Assembly (NCBI GenBank): GCA_024449915.1
Contig: JAMZAV010000295.1
Location: 558,001 to 622,000 of the forward strand
From: Sweltsa coloradensis
Lineage: Eukaryota > Arthropoda > Insecta > Plecoptera > Chloroperlidae
Reading direction: 5' to 3'
Length of the DNA: 64,000 nt
Shown: positions 1 to 10,490 of the stretch, piece after piece
Position numbering within the stretch: position 1 is the first letter of the stretch
Layout of the letters: the number at the start of each line of letters is the position of its first letter
Translations under genes and position numbers: made by a program
The notes under the pieces: model-generated
The model's input: only the letters and a program-made list of their open reading frames with translations
Told to the model about the DNA's origin: nothing
Databases searched by the model: none

Positions 1-809
1 AGATGGAGAGGTTTTTTACAAATCACTTGTTAGTCTCCCCCATCTGAGAACTCTCCATTTAATAAACGGCATAAAGCACAGCTACCAGGCAGTGTCGCAC
101 CTTCTCAATAGCAGCCTTGATCTCGAGGACCTTCAAATATACGATGAATCATTGCTGCTTTCTGGTTTTCATCATGCGTGTACTTTATCCAACAAGGAGA
201 TCATAACCTTGTGCGAGCGGTTCTCTAAGACCCTACGCTGCCTGACTCTTCAATATGGCGCCTGGTCTCTAGATGCTTTCAACGCGCTGCAGAAGTGTGA
301 CCACCTGGAAGAGTTGTCCATCCTCGACCCGGACGAGTGTGTCCAGTGAGGGTTTGCTCGTCATCGGGTCGATGCCCAACCTGTTCCGTCTGCAATTCAG
401 AGAAGATTACACTAACGTCGATGAGAATACCTGGATCCGGTTGTTTGCATCTGGCACCTGGACGAATCTCGTGTCGCTTGAATTGATTAGATGCAACATC
501 ACAGACCCGGTGGCAAAGGCAATCGGTTTGTATCTCATGAACCTGAAGATCATTTCGATATCAGTAGGCCTATGTGTAACAGATATTGACTGTGAGGTGT
601 TAGAGACCATAATCAAGGACTGCCACCAACTTCAAAAGCTTCGACTTTACTACCCTTATGGTATTAATGGTAGGCATACTGAGGCAATTCTTCTGATCCC
701 AGAATATCTTCCTCGTCTTAAGAAATTGATCATCGTCCAATATAATCCCTCAAGTTATTGGGAGCCTGTGTCTCAAATAAAACAACTAATGCCTAAACTA
801 GAGATATAA
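1..809 (+). CDS. Leucine-rich-repeat protein (F-box/LRR-like), C-terminal fragment with one frameshift
   Basis: The sequence is open from the left edge in frame 2 (codons from position 2), so the gene begins outside the window. Frame 2 reads LRR-like strands such as LPHLRTLHLING and LEDLQIYD up to a TGA at 347-349. The same pattern then continues in frame 3 (MPNLFRLQF, NLVSLELIRCNIT, HQLQKLRLYY, LPRLKKLIIV) to a TAA at 807-809. The two halves join near 340 if a single base is surplus there, so this is a 1-nt frameshift and not an intron. The spacing of L-x-x-L-x-L segments, about 25 residues apart, is that of cysteine-containing or FBXL-type LRRs, which usually present substrates to SCF ubiquitin ligases. 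No F-box is visible because the N-terminus is missing, so the FBXL assignment is an inference. It may be a pseudogene, or the indel may be a consensus error, as elsewhere in this window. Confidence 0.6.
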
Positions 810-1349
810 TACGTAGACTTATAGCACACACTGTTCAAAAAAATCGTCAAATTACTGCAAATGTTTTTTATTAAATTTACTGCACGTATTCAGTTTTTTT
901 AATTTACTGGAAATGTTGTAGTAAACTACAAATTAGACGACAAAATGCAGTAAAAAAACTAATCAAATTAGTTTAAGTTGAATGCACCATAAAGGGAAAA
1001 ATTAAGACAACGATTTCTTAAAATAAATGTTATCACAGTCTGGAACTTCGACGAAACTAATATCAAATATATTCCTAGACAAATAGTTAATCAAACGATT
1101 TAAATTGTTGCAAATAAATCCCGATTTTCTGTAAATTACGGCAAATGATCACTTTATTCTACGGACATTGTTTTCAGTGTTCTTACTGCATATAGTTAGA
1201 ATATTATCAAGTGTCAGTAGTAAGTAAACTAAATTATTTCACCAATCAAATCATCTACTTTCTGTAAATTTACGGCAAATGTTGACTAAATAAAATAAAT
1301 AATAATAATAATAATAAATAAAAAATATAATTTTGCAGCTTGAAATAAA

Positions 1350-1760
1350 ATGCGGGCCGAACCAATAATTCCTCAAACAGTGAATCATAAATTGATCGGT
1401 ATGGTTCTAATATTCAACTTTTTAGGTCGTTAAATGTACTTCTATTGGAATAATATTATGGACAGTTAGCAGACTTTAAAAGGACGAGAATTCGTTCCTG
1501 AAGGGTAGATAAATATCACTTGGCAGACCGAAACAATTATCCCTATGAAATTCTAACAATCGCCCAATATGGTTCCAATCTTCACCATTTAAGAGTTGTC
1601 AAAGTAATAATGTAATCATATTTTCATAATATTCTCTTACTAGTGACCAGTTAACAGCGTTTAAAAGAACGGTTATTCGACACAGAAGAGTAGATTAATA
1701 TCTTATATCACCATGCATGGCGGATTTCCGAAAGGACGAAATTTCGACCCCGAGAAGTAC
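1350..1760 (+). repeat. Diverged tandem units of about 165-180 bp
   Basis: Inside the TIR element, the block beginning near 1352 (GGGCCGAACCAATAATTCC, then a TTxAAAxGxACG segment and GGGTAGATAAATATC) is echoed near 1522 (AGACCGAAACAATTATCCC ... AGAGTAGATTAATATC). It starts again near 1712 (GCGGATTTCCGAAAGGACG). The copies are strongly diverged. Confidence 0.4.
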
Positions 1761-1917
1761 ATTAATAATTAATATTAATTATATTATAGGCCTATCGTTA
1801 TATTGTTATATAATATGACCAGGAATCCGAAACCCTACTTTTCGTATTGAATTTCTCATTTAAAACATAACTACATCTCCCAACATGATTCACTATACAG
1901 ACGCGCTTCAGGTATAC

Positions 1918-2012
1918 GGTGTCTTGGTGTATTGGGTTTATTGACTAGGACAGTGTATACTCTCTCTCCAGGTGTACCAGGTTCGAGCCTCGCTGACTTC
2001 CGAGATTTTAAC
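1918..2012 (+). repeat. tRNA-like SINE fragment (candidate)
   Basis: A GTCTTGGTGTATTGGG segment resembling an A box lies about 60 nt before AGGTTCGAGCCTC, a good match to a pol III B box. No complete cloverleaf can be drawn, so this is at best a tRNA-derived remnant. Confidence 0.3.
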
Positions 2013-2954
2013 ACCATGAAATTTATATGCAATATTAATCTTCGTACTAGCTATCAAATGATGCTTGTCTTTCTTACAGGAACGTTCGTTATCATAGTTT
2101 AATTGTTAAATTAAATAATTGTAATGCTCCATTAATCCCACTACAGGAGGAGAAATTTCAACCTGACGAATATTAAATAATATTCGTACGGGTCGAAATT
2201 TTTTGCTGGATCATGTAGTCAAATAACTAAACATTTGCCGTAAAATTACGGCATATTGACTAGATTTTTAATTGACAATATTGAGTTAAAAAACGGGATA
2301 AAATGCCGTATTAATACTGGATCATGTAGTAAGAAAAATAAACATTTGCCGTAAAACTTCGACAACTCAAACTCAGTAAAATAACAAATAGAATGATTTA
2401 AATTGCCAATCTTGTTCGAAAATTTACTACGCTTTTTCAAGTCGTAAAACACAACATTTGCAGTAAAATAAAGAAATCGGACTTGCAGTAGAAAAAATGG
2501 AATTAGTTAGTAAGCAGTACTTCCAAAGACATTTGCAGTAATTTTGACGAAAATATTTTGAACAGTACATTGTTGTAGGCCTACTCTTAAAAGTTTTGGC
2601 CATGAAACGCAAGTTGACTCAGATGCCATAATGATTAAGTAACTTGACGAGAGCAACAAATTAATAAATAGCTTATTATCATGGCAAGTCACTGGAAGTT
2701 GTAGCCTATTACTATTCCCTTCAAATAAACTCCAATATGTTTGTATCAGTTTAATGACTTTGTATGCAAATAAAGTTTTTAACACGTTTAAGATTGTTTA
2801 CATGGAACATAATTTAGTCTTCAAATTCACATAATTTCGAGTTATTATATTTGGAACTAAAGACCATCACAGTCCTTTCTTATATTATAATTAAGTCAAA
2901 TTCATCGTATTCTGTCATACACAAATGTTTCAAATAGCAAATGTGATATGTGAT

Positions 2955-2971
2955 TGGTGGAGGTGCCGGGT
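2955..2971 (+). repeat. tRNA-Ala-3'-end-like motif, copy 1
   Basis: TGGTGGAGGTGCCGGGT. Read antisense it equals the 3' end of a tRNA (acceptor ACCTCCA plus CCA, preceded by the T-stem strand CCGGC), as in some metazoan tRNA-Ala. It is the first of seven copies in the window with unrelated flanks. Confidence 0.6.
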
Positions 2972-3069
2972 AAGTATGTTTTTTTATTACAAATAAAGTT
3001 TTACAATCTCCACGCTCAAGGTTTTTAAAAATTCCGCCAGGAGACTGAGAAAACCATCGAATCTTTATT

Positions 3070-3842
3070 GGATGAGCGTAGCGAGCGACGCGAAGATTCC
3101 ATTCTACTACACTGGAGAAAAAATTCCGGAATGTTTTTTTTTCTTTCTTTCTTTTTCTTTTTGTATTTTTGTCTGTTTGTCCACACGATTCCGGCTTATC
3201 CGATACTCCGATTGCGATGAAATTTTATGGAGGCCTTCGAAATCTCTGAACTTAGAACTGCCACGTTTTTGAGTTCAATCGAAAAATTATTTCTCATGTA
3301 AATCGCAAATTTACGATTTTTTCGATTTTTTTTAAATTTCTTTGATTTATAACACCTACATGCTTTACGATTTTGATGATTTTTTCACAGAATCTTAATT
3401 TTATGAATTTAGGTATTCGTGTGAAATTTGAGCGCAATCGAAAAATTATTTCTCATGAAAATCGAAATTTTACGGGTTTTTTCTTTTTTAAATCAATTCT
3501 TTGCCTTATAACCCCAACATGCTTTATCCGATTGTAATGATTTTTTCACAGAACCTTAATTTTTTAAATTAATAAATTCGTTTGAAATTTGAGTACAATC
3601 GAATAATTATTTCTTATGAAAATTTAAATTTTACGATTTTTTCTTTTTTTTAAATACGATTAATTAAAAAAAATTAAAAATTAAAGTTTATTTTTAATGA
3701 AATTTAAATAAATTTTTAAAAAAATCTTCAACTTAGTAATGATATTTTCACAGAACAACAGAAAATCCGCATAACACTTGGCTACTCAATGCACCAATTA
3801 CGCTCATCCAACAACGCGGCGGGACTTAAGCGTTTTCCTAGT
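3070..3842 (-). mobile_element. Helentron-like non-autonomous element, copy A
   Basis: In minus orientation it starts TTGGATGAGCG at about 3070. It ends near 3842 with the inverted repeat CGCTCATCCA followed by a hairpin (AACGC...GCGTT-type) and TTTCCTAGT. The internal repeat lies about 30 bp short of the terminus, giving the asymmetric terminal inverted repeats of Helentron/Helitron2 elements. The interior is AT-rich, differs from copies C-F and has no protein-coding capacity. Confidence 0.55.
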
Positions 3843-3934
3843 ACATACTTCGTACAGGCTATGTTTGCCATTTAGTATTGTTTGCATTTCAAAACTTGTT
3901 TTATAAGTTTCCATATATATATATATAAAAAATC

Positions 3935-4000
3935 CTGACCGTTGTTTGAACCTGGGGTCTCCCACATTCCAGGTATAAAGGCGCCATTGCCAACTTGACT
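3935..4000 (-). repeat. tRNA-like SINE fragment, family 1
   Basis: On the minus strand the block GTTGGCAATGGCGCCT ... CTGGAATGTGGGAGACC ... GGTTCAAAC matches the copies at 39290, 39405 and 47335. It has A- and B-box-like blocks, and it is truncated by the element beginning at 3997. Confidence 0.45.
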
Positions 4001-4152
4001 AGGAAAACGTCAAAGTCGTTGTTAGACGAGGGAGGAAACACCCATGCTGGATCTAGCCTTAGGTATTGAGGAAAGAAAGGGAATGTTACAGAGTTTTCAA
4101 CACATGGCTCGCTCAATCGTCTAACAACGACGTTAACGTTTGCCTAGTTATT
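3997..4152. mobile_element. Small inverted-repeat element with Helentron-type ends
   Basis: The left end ACTAGGAAAACGTCAAAGTC, followed by GTTGTTAGACGA, is mirrored at the right by TCGTCTAACAACGACGTTAA and GTTTGCCTAGT. This gives TIRs of about 35 bp around an 85-bp centre. Both ends resemble the 3' terminus of the neighbouring Helentron-like family (CCTAGT), so it may be two 3' ends placed tail to tail. Confidence 0.5.
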
Positions 4153-4562
4153 ATAATATACATAAAAAAACTTATATTAAAACCTTTATTTCCATGGATT
4201 CTGGCTGACTTTTTCTTTCAAAAGGTACTACATCACCATAACCTTAATGTCTATGTAAAATATGAACGTTGTAGCCCCGGGGACCCATTTGGTCAGAATC
4301 GGCCCAAATGTCTCGAAAATATCGCACTAAAAATTGGGGGAAAAATCGTAAAAGTACGATATTCTCGAGAAATATTTCTTCGATTGTACCCAAAGATTTT
4401 GAAGATTAAAGTTTTCAAAGGGCCCCCCTCCATTTTTCATAAATCGTATCCCGGGTTTGGGGCCGGTAGAGAGAAAAAACAAAACGGGACAAAAAAAAAA
4501 ATTCACTCAGTTTTTTTTTTGGGGGGTCTTTGAAATTAAAAGTCTTTCGTTTCGTCATCCAA
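4147..4562 (+). mobile_element. Helentron-like element, truncated copy B
   Basis: It matches copies C-F from the 'ACTTATATTAAAACCTTTAT' unit through the AAATATTTCTTCGATTGTACCC block to the terminal CGTCATCCAA. It has one internal unit only. Its right half contains expanded homopolymers absent from the other copies. Confidence 0.6.
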
Positions 4563-4670
4563 AAAAATATGGGGCGGGAAAAGGTTTTTGGGGTTTGGAG
4601 GTGGGAGGGGGGGGGGGGGGTATATATCAAAACAAAAGGTTAATTCGTGAAAATGTGGCTTTATCTTTAT

Positions 4671-4762
4671 TTAGGGTTGGCTTGGTCGCTTTGATTTAAA
4701 GTCCCCCACTGAAAATCAGTTATATTACTGAGTAGGTAGACTCTAAATACAATTGAAATGTT
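4671..4762 (+). repeat. GGTTGGCTTGGTCGG short repeat, copy 1
   Basis: AGGGTTGGCTTGGTCGCTTT, then TCCCCCACTGAAAATCAGTT, ACTGAGTAGGTAGACTCTAAAT. Related copies are at 8420, 10395 and (3' part only) 12030. It may be a SINE body, but no complete structure is seen. Confidence 0.5.
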
Positions 4763-5249
4763 TTTATTATTTTTTATTTATTTATCAACCAGTGATTTCC
4801 GTGACACCACAAATCGGCCGTGAACGAAAAAGAAAAAAGCTAACCCAAATTTTCTTCCCTTTCAAAGGGCCCAAAAGCACTACTTTGTTTTCCTATTTTT
4901 GTTAATACCGGCCCTTCCCCTGACCCTTTTTTTTAAAAATTTTTCCCCCCTGCAATTTTTTCTGTTCTACTTTTCATGGCCCCAAAAGACGTAGATCGTT
5001 TATCCCAGCTGTCTCGAGGGTTTGCCCACCTAACAAAAAAAGTATTTATTGTTATGGAAATATTTAAAATTTTTTTTCAGGGCGTGGCTTTGCCCGGGAA
5101 AGAATAGCGGGCAACCAGGGGATTGGCCCCGTCAATAAAAAAGGATACTCGAACGATGGTTTTGCCCTCTCGGCCCTCGCGTGATTGGGTATTACATTTC
5201 CCGCTAGCCCGGGTCTCGGGGGTTTATAAATCGCATTTGTGAAAATTTG

Positions 5250-6245
5250 TGGGCCTTTTGTCCCGAGTTTTTGTGTACAGGCCAAATGTTTGGGCCAAAG
5301 TGGTCGCGCCACGTGTGGCCCCCCGTTTTGGGGGGGGTTTTTGTGCCACGTGTGCCCCCCGTAACCCCGCCCCGTGTGTCCCACGTATACCGGGGCCACG
5401 GGGTGGACCACGTGTGTCGTGCCACGCGTGTCCCACGTATACCGCGCCACGTGTGGCCCACGTGTGTCGGCCCCGTTTTTGGGCCCCCCGTTTTTACCGC
5501 GCCAAGTGTGGGGCCACCCTGGTCGTGCCACGTGTGTCCCAACGTATTTCCGCGCCCCGTGTTTGGGCCCCCGTGTTCGTGCCAAAGTGTGTCCCACGTA
5601 TTTCCGCGCCACGTTTTGGCCCAGGGGGTCGGGGCCCCGGGTCCCCCCTTAACCGCGCCACGTGTGGGGCCCCCGTGTGTCGTCCACGGTGGTTCCCCCC
5701 GTATACCCCCCCCCGCCAAGTGTGGCCCACGTGTGGGCGTGACGTGTGGGCCCAAGATATACCCCGCCACGTGTGGCCCACGTGTGTTTGTGCCAAAGTG
5801 TGTCCCACGTTTTACCCCGCCACGTGTGGGCCAAGTTTTGGCGTGCCACGGGGTGTCCCCCGTTTTACCCGCCACGTGTGGCCCCCGTGTTCGTGCCACG
5901 TGTGGGCCCCCCGATACCGCGCCACGTGTGGGCCCCCGTGTTTTCGTGCCACGTGTGTCCCAGTTTACCCCGCCCGTTTTTGGAAACCCCGTGTGTCGCG
6001 CCACGTGTGTCCCACGTATACCGCGCCACGTGTGGAAACCCCGTGTGTGTTTCCCCGTGTGGGGCCCCCGTTTTACCCGCGGGCCCCGTGTGGAAAATGT
6101 GTCCCCCGTATACCGCCCACGTGGGGCCCACGTGTGTGTGCCCCGTGTGTCCCCCGTATACCCCGCCAAGTGTGGCCCACGGGTGTCGTGCCACGGTTGG
6201 TTTTCCCCCCGTTTTACCGCGCCACGTTTTGGACCACGTGTTTTC
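5250..6245. repeat. GC-rich minisatellite, about 48-50-bp unit, about 20 copies
   Basis: The unit is approximately GCGCCACGTGTGGCCCAC, GTGTGTCGTGCCAC, GTGTGTCCCACGTATACC. Most units contain two or three CACGTG palindromes. GC content is far above the surroundings. Units vary mainly by homopolymer expansion and loss of short blocks. The long open frames across it on both strands are a by-product of the repeat, not genes. Confidence 0.8.
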
Positions 6246-6519
6246 GGGGTCCTCGGGGGACCGTTGGTCAGCGACCTCCTGCATGCGAAGAAAACAACAA
6301 GGATGATCCTTTTATGAAACTAGTCTAAATCTAGTTTTAATAAGTTTTAATAGTTCGTAAAGATTGTTAGTGTGGGTATTACACTAGATATTAAAAAAAC
6401 TAAAATAACACCAAGTTAAAAAATGCCAAAAAAATGTTTGTATAAGTTATGTTATAATTTTTTCATAGAAATGTTTGTATTTTAAACAAACAATCAAAAA
6501 AATACCCTCACATACGTAT

Positions 6520-6875
6520 ACAACGAAGTGTTTTGGGTTTTTGGCTTACCTTTTTGAAAATTAAAATCAAAAAAAGGAGTTTTGGGTTTTTGGCCTTTCC
6601 TGTGAACTTTTAAAGGCACGAAGTAGGGATGGTTTTGGGGTTTTCCGGGAAAATTAAGTGCAAAAGAAGTAGTTTGGGGTTTTGGCTTTCCCGGAACTTA
6701 AGTGCAAAAGAAGTAGTTTTGGGTTTTTGGCTTCCTGGTTTAACCCAAGTGCAACGAAGTAGTTTGGTTTCTGGCTTACCTGTGAACTTAAGTGCAACGA
6801 AGTAGTTTGGTTTCTGGCTTACCTGTGAACTTAAGTGCAACGAAGTAGTTTGGTTTCTGGCTTACCTGTGAACAC
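6520..6875. repeat. 43-bp tandem repeat, about 8 copies
   Basis: The unit GAAGTAGTTTGGTTTCTGG + CTTACCTGTGAACTTAAGTG + CAAC repeats with exact 43-nt spacing at 6751, 6794 and 6837. Earlier units (6520-6750) are the same sequence with expanded G, T and A runs. Confidence 0.8.
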
Positions 6876-7324
6876 TTCGGTGAACCACAAACATTAATTA
6901 CTTGGTTCCGGATTAGCAGTGAGGAGTTAAACCCGAAGTCTTCTATGTCGGAGTAATGAGTGATTTTAATTACACGATGTTGGTCGGGTAGTTCGTTCAA
7001 GAGGTGTAAAAAGATCAAGTACTCGTCTAGCTTCAGTAAAACAATAGTAAAAACATCGGTTACTTTCGGCGAGAGCTTTTACTTCCGATATACTCGAAAC
7101 TACCCTAGTTATAAAACTAGTTACCACAGGAAATGTCCCCCCCCCCCCCCCAATAGTTCCAATAAGCGATAAGGGTGAACTTGTGTTTCAAGAATCAAAC
7201 TAACTAACCTACTAAGTTGTGTTCAACTATAAATGTGATGGGATAGTGATATTAAGGAATATCTGGTCGAAAAATGAACAGTTATTTATTCCACCAACTT
7301 TAAGGCTTTTAAGATGATATATTT

Positions 7325-7618
7325 ACTAAAGGACATTTATATTTTCAGCAAATTCTTGACCACTCGGCTGACTGACACCACAGGTGACTAAAATTTCGAT
7401 CAGATGTTAAAAAATTTTAAAAATCACGATTTTGGATTTTGTTAAAAAGTCCAAAATTGATCATTTTTCCTGGCAAATTAATCCAAACTAAGGATAATCT
7501 ACCACCGTAGGCTGCCCTTGTAGCATTTTTGATAATTTTGAAAAGTTTCATATACGTCGGATACTTTCTGGCCGTGCGAAATGCTATTTGCCAACTGCCA
7601 AATGTGTCCTATTCCCCC
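7325..7618 (+). repeat. Dispersed CTGACTGACACCACAG repeat, copy 1
   Basis: It begins with GCAAATTCTTGACCACTCGG, CTGACTGACACCACAGGTG and ends at GCCAACTGCCAAATGTGTCC. The order of conserved blocks is shared with copies at 36560-36905 and 55940-56306: GGATTTTGTTAAAAA, TAGGCTGCCC, AAGTTTCATATACG, GTGCGAAATGCTATTTG. No coding capacity. Confidence 0.65.
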
Positions 7619-7716
7619 TCTTAACTGTGCAGGTTTCCTCTGCTTTGCTTCGCGATGCTGGTGGAAGTAGATCGCTGAAACTGGGCCCATTGCATCCGGA
7701 CATATTGTGCGTGGGA

Positions 7717-7739
7717 GGGGGGGGGGGGGGGGGGGGGGG
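7717..7739 (+). repeat. Poly-G tract (23 nt)
   Basis: Uninterrupted G run. Further G or C runs lie at 7138-7151 and 7867-7892. Their lengths are probably unreliable. Confidence 0.8.
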
Positions 7740-8037
7740 CGTCGCGACGATCCGTCTTCCTGACGCGTCGACGTCGACACGAGCGTCGGGGTGACGTCTT
7801 AATTATACTGGGGAGTTGAAATTAAAACAGATAAGTTTGTTTTCGATGATAGCGCCTTCCGCTCGTGGGGGGGGAGTTCATGGGGGGGGGGGAGATACTG
7901 TCGTAAATACCGATATAAAAACCGGAATCGCTTCGAGGAAAGATATCGAGAAGACGAAAGCGATAATCTCTGAAAGTCTTTGGGAAATTAAAGACGGACG
8001 TGAAAGTGTAGGATCGAGGATGCGATACGCACACGAA

Positions 8038-8085
8038 AACACGCACACACGCACACACGCACACACGCACACACGCACACACGCG
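8038..8085 (+). repeat. (CACACG)n microsatellite
   Basis: About seven units of CACACG with a terminal CGCG variant. Confidence 0.9.
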
Positions 8086-8104
8086 CACTCTCCCCGTCAA
8101 CATA

Positions 8105-8195
8105 TTGGCTCGTTGTGGTTCGCTAATCTTGTTTTTAGCGTCTCTGCTTTCAATGTAGAAGGTCCAGAGTTCGATTCCCCTTTTAAGCTGAAGTT
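8105..8195 (+). repeat. tRNA-like SINE candidate
   Basis: TTGGCTCGTTGTGG (A-box-like) is followed about 55 nt later by GAGTTCGATTCCCC (B-box-like). No closed acceptor stem, so not a functional tRNA gene. Confidence 0.35.
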
Positions 8196-8419
8196 TTTTA
8201 ACTTCTAATATGTATCCAAATCTATCAGTTCTTGGCTGAGGAATGTGTAATTGGTGACTTTGGAGCCGTCCTAGCAACGAGGCACGTAGTAAATTCCAAG
8301 TTTGTTCCGAATTAGCATCGTTGACTCTGGCGCTGTCCGCTGGTGGAATCGTGTACAGCTTGATTGATCGGTTTTTGCTATTTAAATAATTTGCCGATCT
8401 TTACTGCGCTTGTCGATGG

Positions 8420-8510
8420 TGTCGGCGCCTACAGGGTTGGCTCGGTCGGCTTTAAATTTTATGTCCCCCGCTGTTTGACTGAGTGGGTAGACTCTTAATG
8501 CTGTGTTTTC
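8420..8510 (+). repeat. GGTTGGCTCGGTCGG short repeat, copy 2
   Basis: GCGCCTACAGGGTTGGCTCG, GTCGGCTTTAAATTTTATGT, CCCCC, ACTGAGTGGGTAGACTCTTA. Aligns with copies at 4671 and 10395. Confidence 0.6.
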
Positions 8511-8529
8511 CTCAGCCTCTTCTAGAGCT

Positions 8530-10350
8530 CGGTAGAAGGTTTTATCCTCGCGATTCATCTCATTCTCTCAGTGTGTTGTTCGACACTGTATACTCGAAGA
8601 ATAAGTCAAGTGTCCGACAACTTTTTTCACTCCATGTATTGTAACTTTATGGTATCAAATCCATTCTTGGAATCAAAAGACGAATTCCGAAGACGATCAG
8701 CACAAATCAGAAGTCGAACGAGATAAATAGTGCAGATAATAGGATGAGAGAAGAGTAATAACCTCTCCTTGATGTTCTTACTATGTCTACGCCAGCTTGC
8801 AGGAGATAGATCACGTGAGGTTTACGAGTAAATGCTCTTCAGCTTTACTCTCATGTCTATAAACCATCTTTTGTACTCATTGCCATAATCACACTCAAAT
8901 CTGTTAGTTGAGGGGAGTAGCTAGTTCTCCACCGTTATTATATTTCCCGTGGACGTTGATAAAGAATCAGACTATGTGAGTTTCGAATACAAAATTTCGT
9001 AAATGTTGGTAATTTAATCAATTTTGTTGAACTGCTGGAATTAATTATATCTGTCTAGATTTTTCTAATGCAAAATTTCATGCTTTATCTCAACGTTCAA
9101 ATCGATGTTTACACCCAGGTTAATGTTGTCAATCGTAAGATGAACGGTTTAATGGGAATTTTCTGACTTGAATCTTTGTTTTAGATTTTCCATTTTCCTA
9201 CTTTCTGTACTAACGTTTCGCAATGATTTTTATAAGTGCAATTTTTTGCAATTAAGTATGGATATCAACAAAAAAGTTGTTTATTATAATTCTTGTAACA
9301 TTTGGTAATTATATCACTAACGGTTCAGCTGCAATCATCGGCATCTCAACCAACAGCACATGTGTCAAACTCAGCTATACTCATTGTAATCCAGATCGCG
9401 TATCGCACTCGCGACAATCCATGTGATCCGGTGACATTTAGGTCTATTGCATAGCTGACATAGGTCCAGCTTGTTACATCACAAGCCATTCAAAACAATG
9501 GTATAGTAGATGGATCGAATATCGAAAAAAAATTTTATCATAAGAAAATTGTTTTTTCTTGATGTTCTTGATGTTTTGTAACCAGTAGCTGTTTAACCAA
9601 GCAAACAGAGTTCCAACATGCCCTTTGAGATCCAACCACAAGCGTATTATCACATAAAACCTATACATAATGTCGGTATCAAAAAACTTCGATTGACGTA
9701 TTACTTACCAATGCGAATCCATTAAAACAGAAAATTTTTTTTGTAATCACATAAAGCTTTTTTATGCATATTAGAATTATATTAAATTTATTCGCGAAGA
9801 CTATCACAGAGTTATCTTTGTATCTTGAGTTTACTTTAGTACATTTGCTTAAAGAAGTTGTTGAATCTATAACTAAAGTGTTAGAAAAGATTTAAACGTG
9901 TAGTAGTAGAATTCTATGATCCTGAAGCGATGAAATTATTTTGTATATATTCATAAAACTGGTAAACTTTCGAAATAAAAAATACATGTAAATTGTAATC
10001 TATTAACGCAGTTATTAGAATTAAGGGCACACAACACTATGGTTATAAGTGCCTGTCCAAAGATATGTTGTTTTTTCTTTTCAAATACAATAAGAACAGA
10101 ACGCCACTTTCCTTCAGTGTTACACAATTACAATTAATACGAATTATCTAATCTGCCAGAATCTTTCCTCTACGTTATAAATAAATTTGTTTCTCTGTTT
10201 TGTATAATGCCAAGGTGCAAGGTGTATTCGCAAGGTTCGCAAAGATGTAGGGTTGTGCGAACCTGGGCCTTTTTTAATTTCGAATCAAACTCGAACTTTC
10301 AGAAGACATCGCACTTTGAACTTTTATAAAATCTCCAACCGAAAAGGAAA
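8530..10350. other. AT-rich stretch with no recognisable feature
   Basis: No convincing reading frame, repeat end or RNA signature was found here. The short open frame at 9474-9668 has no recognisable motif. Confidence 0.5.
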
Positions 10351-10355
10351 TCTGG

Positions 10356-10371
10356 ACCGGCACCTCCACCA
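10356..10371 (-). repeat. tRNA-Ala-3'-end-like motif, copy 2
   Basis: ACCGGCACCTCCACCA on the plus strand, i.e. TGGTGGAGGTGCCGGT on the minus strand. With copy 5 it shares the extension CCGGTCCAGA. Confidence 0.6.
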
Positions 10372-10394
10372 AGATAGTATGTGAATTGTTCGCT

Positions 10395-10490
10395 CGTCAA
10401 TGTTGTTGGCGCCTACAGGGTTGGCTTGGTCGGCTTTAAATTTGTTGTCCCTCACTGAATATCAGTTATGTGACTGAGTTGAGTCCGAGA
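10395..10490 (+). repeat. GGTTGGCTTGGTCGG short repeat, copy 3
   Basis: GGCGCCTACAGGGTTGGCTT, GGTCGGCTTTAAATTTGTTG, then TCACTGAATATCAGTTATGT and GACTGAG. The 3' portion is diverged. Confidence 0.6.

Larger units (their letters stand above)
831..2567. mobile_element. TIR DNA transposon, non-autonomous, with repeated subterminal motif
   Basis: The left end (about 830-864) and the reverse complement of the right end (about 2529-2566) share ACTGTTCAAAA followed by a TCGTCAAA..TTACTGCAAATGT block, giving terminal inverted repeats of about 33 bp with small indels. Inside, a degenerate 'taCxGCAAATG' motif recurs in the left third (around 858, 910, 1140, 1270). Its reverse complement CATTTGCxGTA recurs in the right third (around 2230, 2345, 2455, 2530). 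No transposase reading frame is present. The target-site duplication is ambiguous, and I do not assign a superfamily. Confidence 0.55.
4300..6740. other. Probable low-quality consensus segment with inflated homopolymers
   Basis: Runs of C, G, T and A are lengthened throughout (for example 4420-4430, 4511-4526, 4603-4620, 4920-4960). Copy B of the Helentron-like repeat can be compared with copies C-F, and it differs by homopolymer expansion over just this interval. The 43-bp array at 6520-6875 becomes regular only at its right end. Outside the repeats listed separately, 4763-5240 holds nothing I recognise. Confidence 0.5.

Noticed and set aside
5064..6328. Long open frames up to 359 codons on both strands
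   Set aside because: They run through the GC-rich minisatellite in several frames at once and translate to repeats of its unit, so they are not genes.
6520..6875. CRISPR-like array
   Set aside because: The 43-bp units are contiguous without unique spacers, and the genome is eukaryotic. It is a plain tandem repeat.
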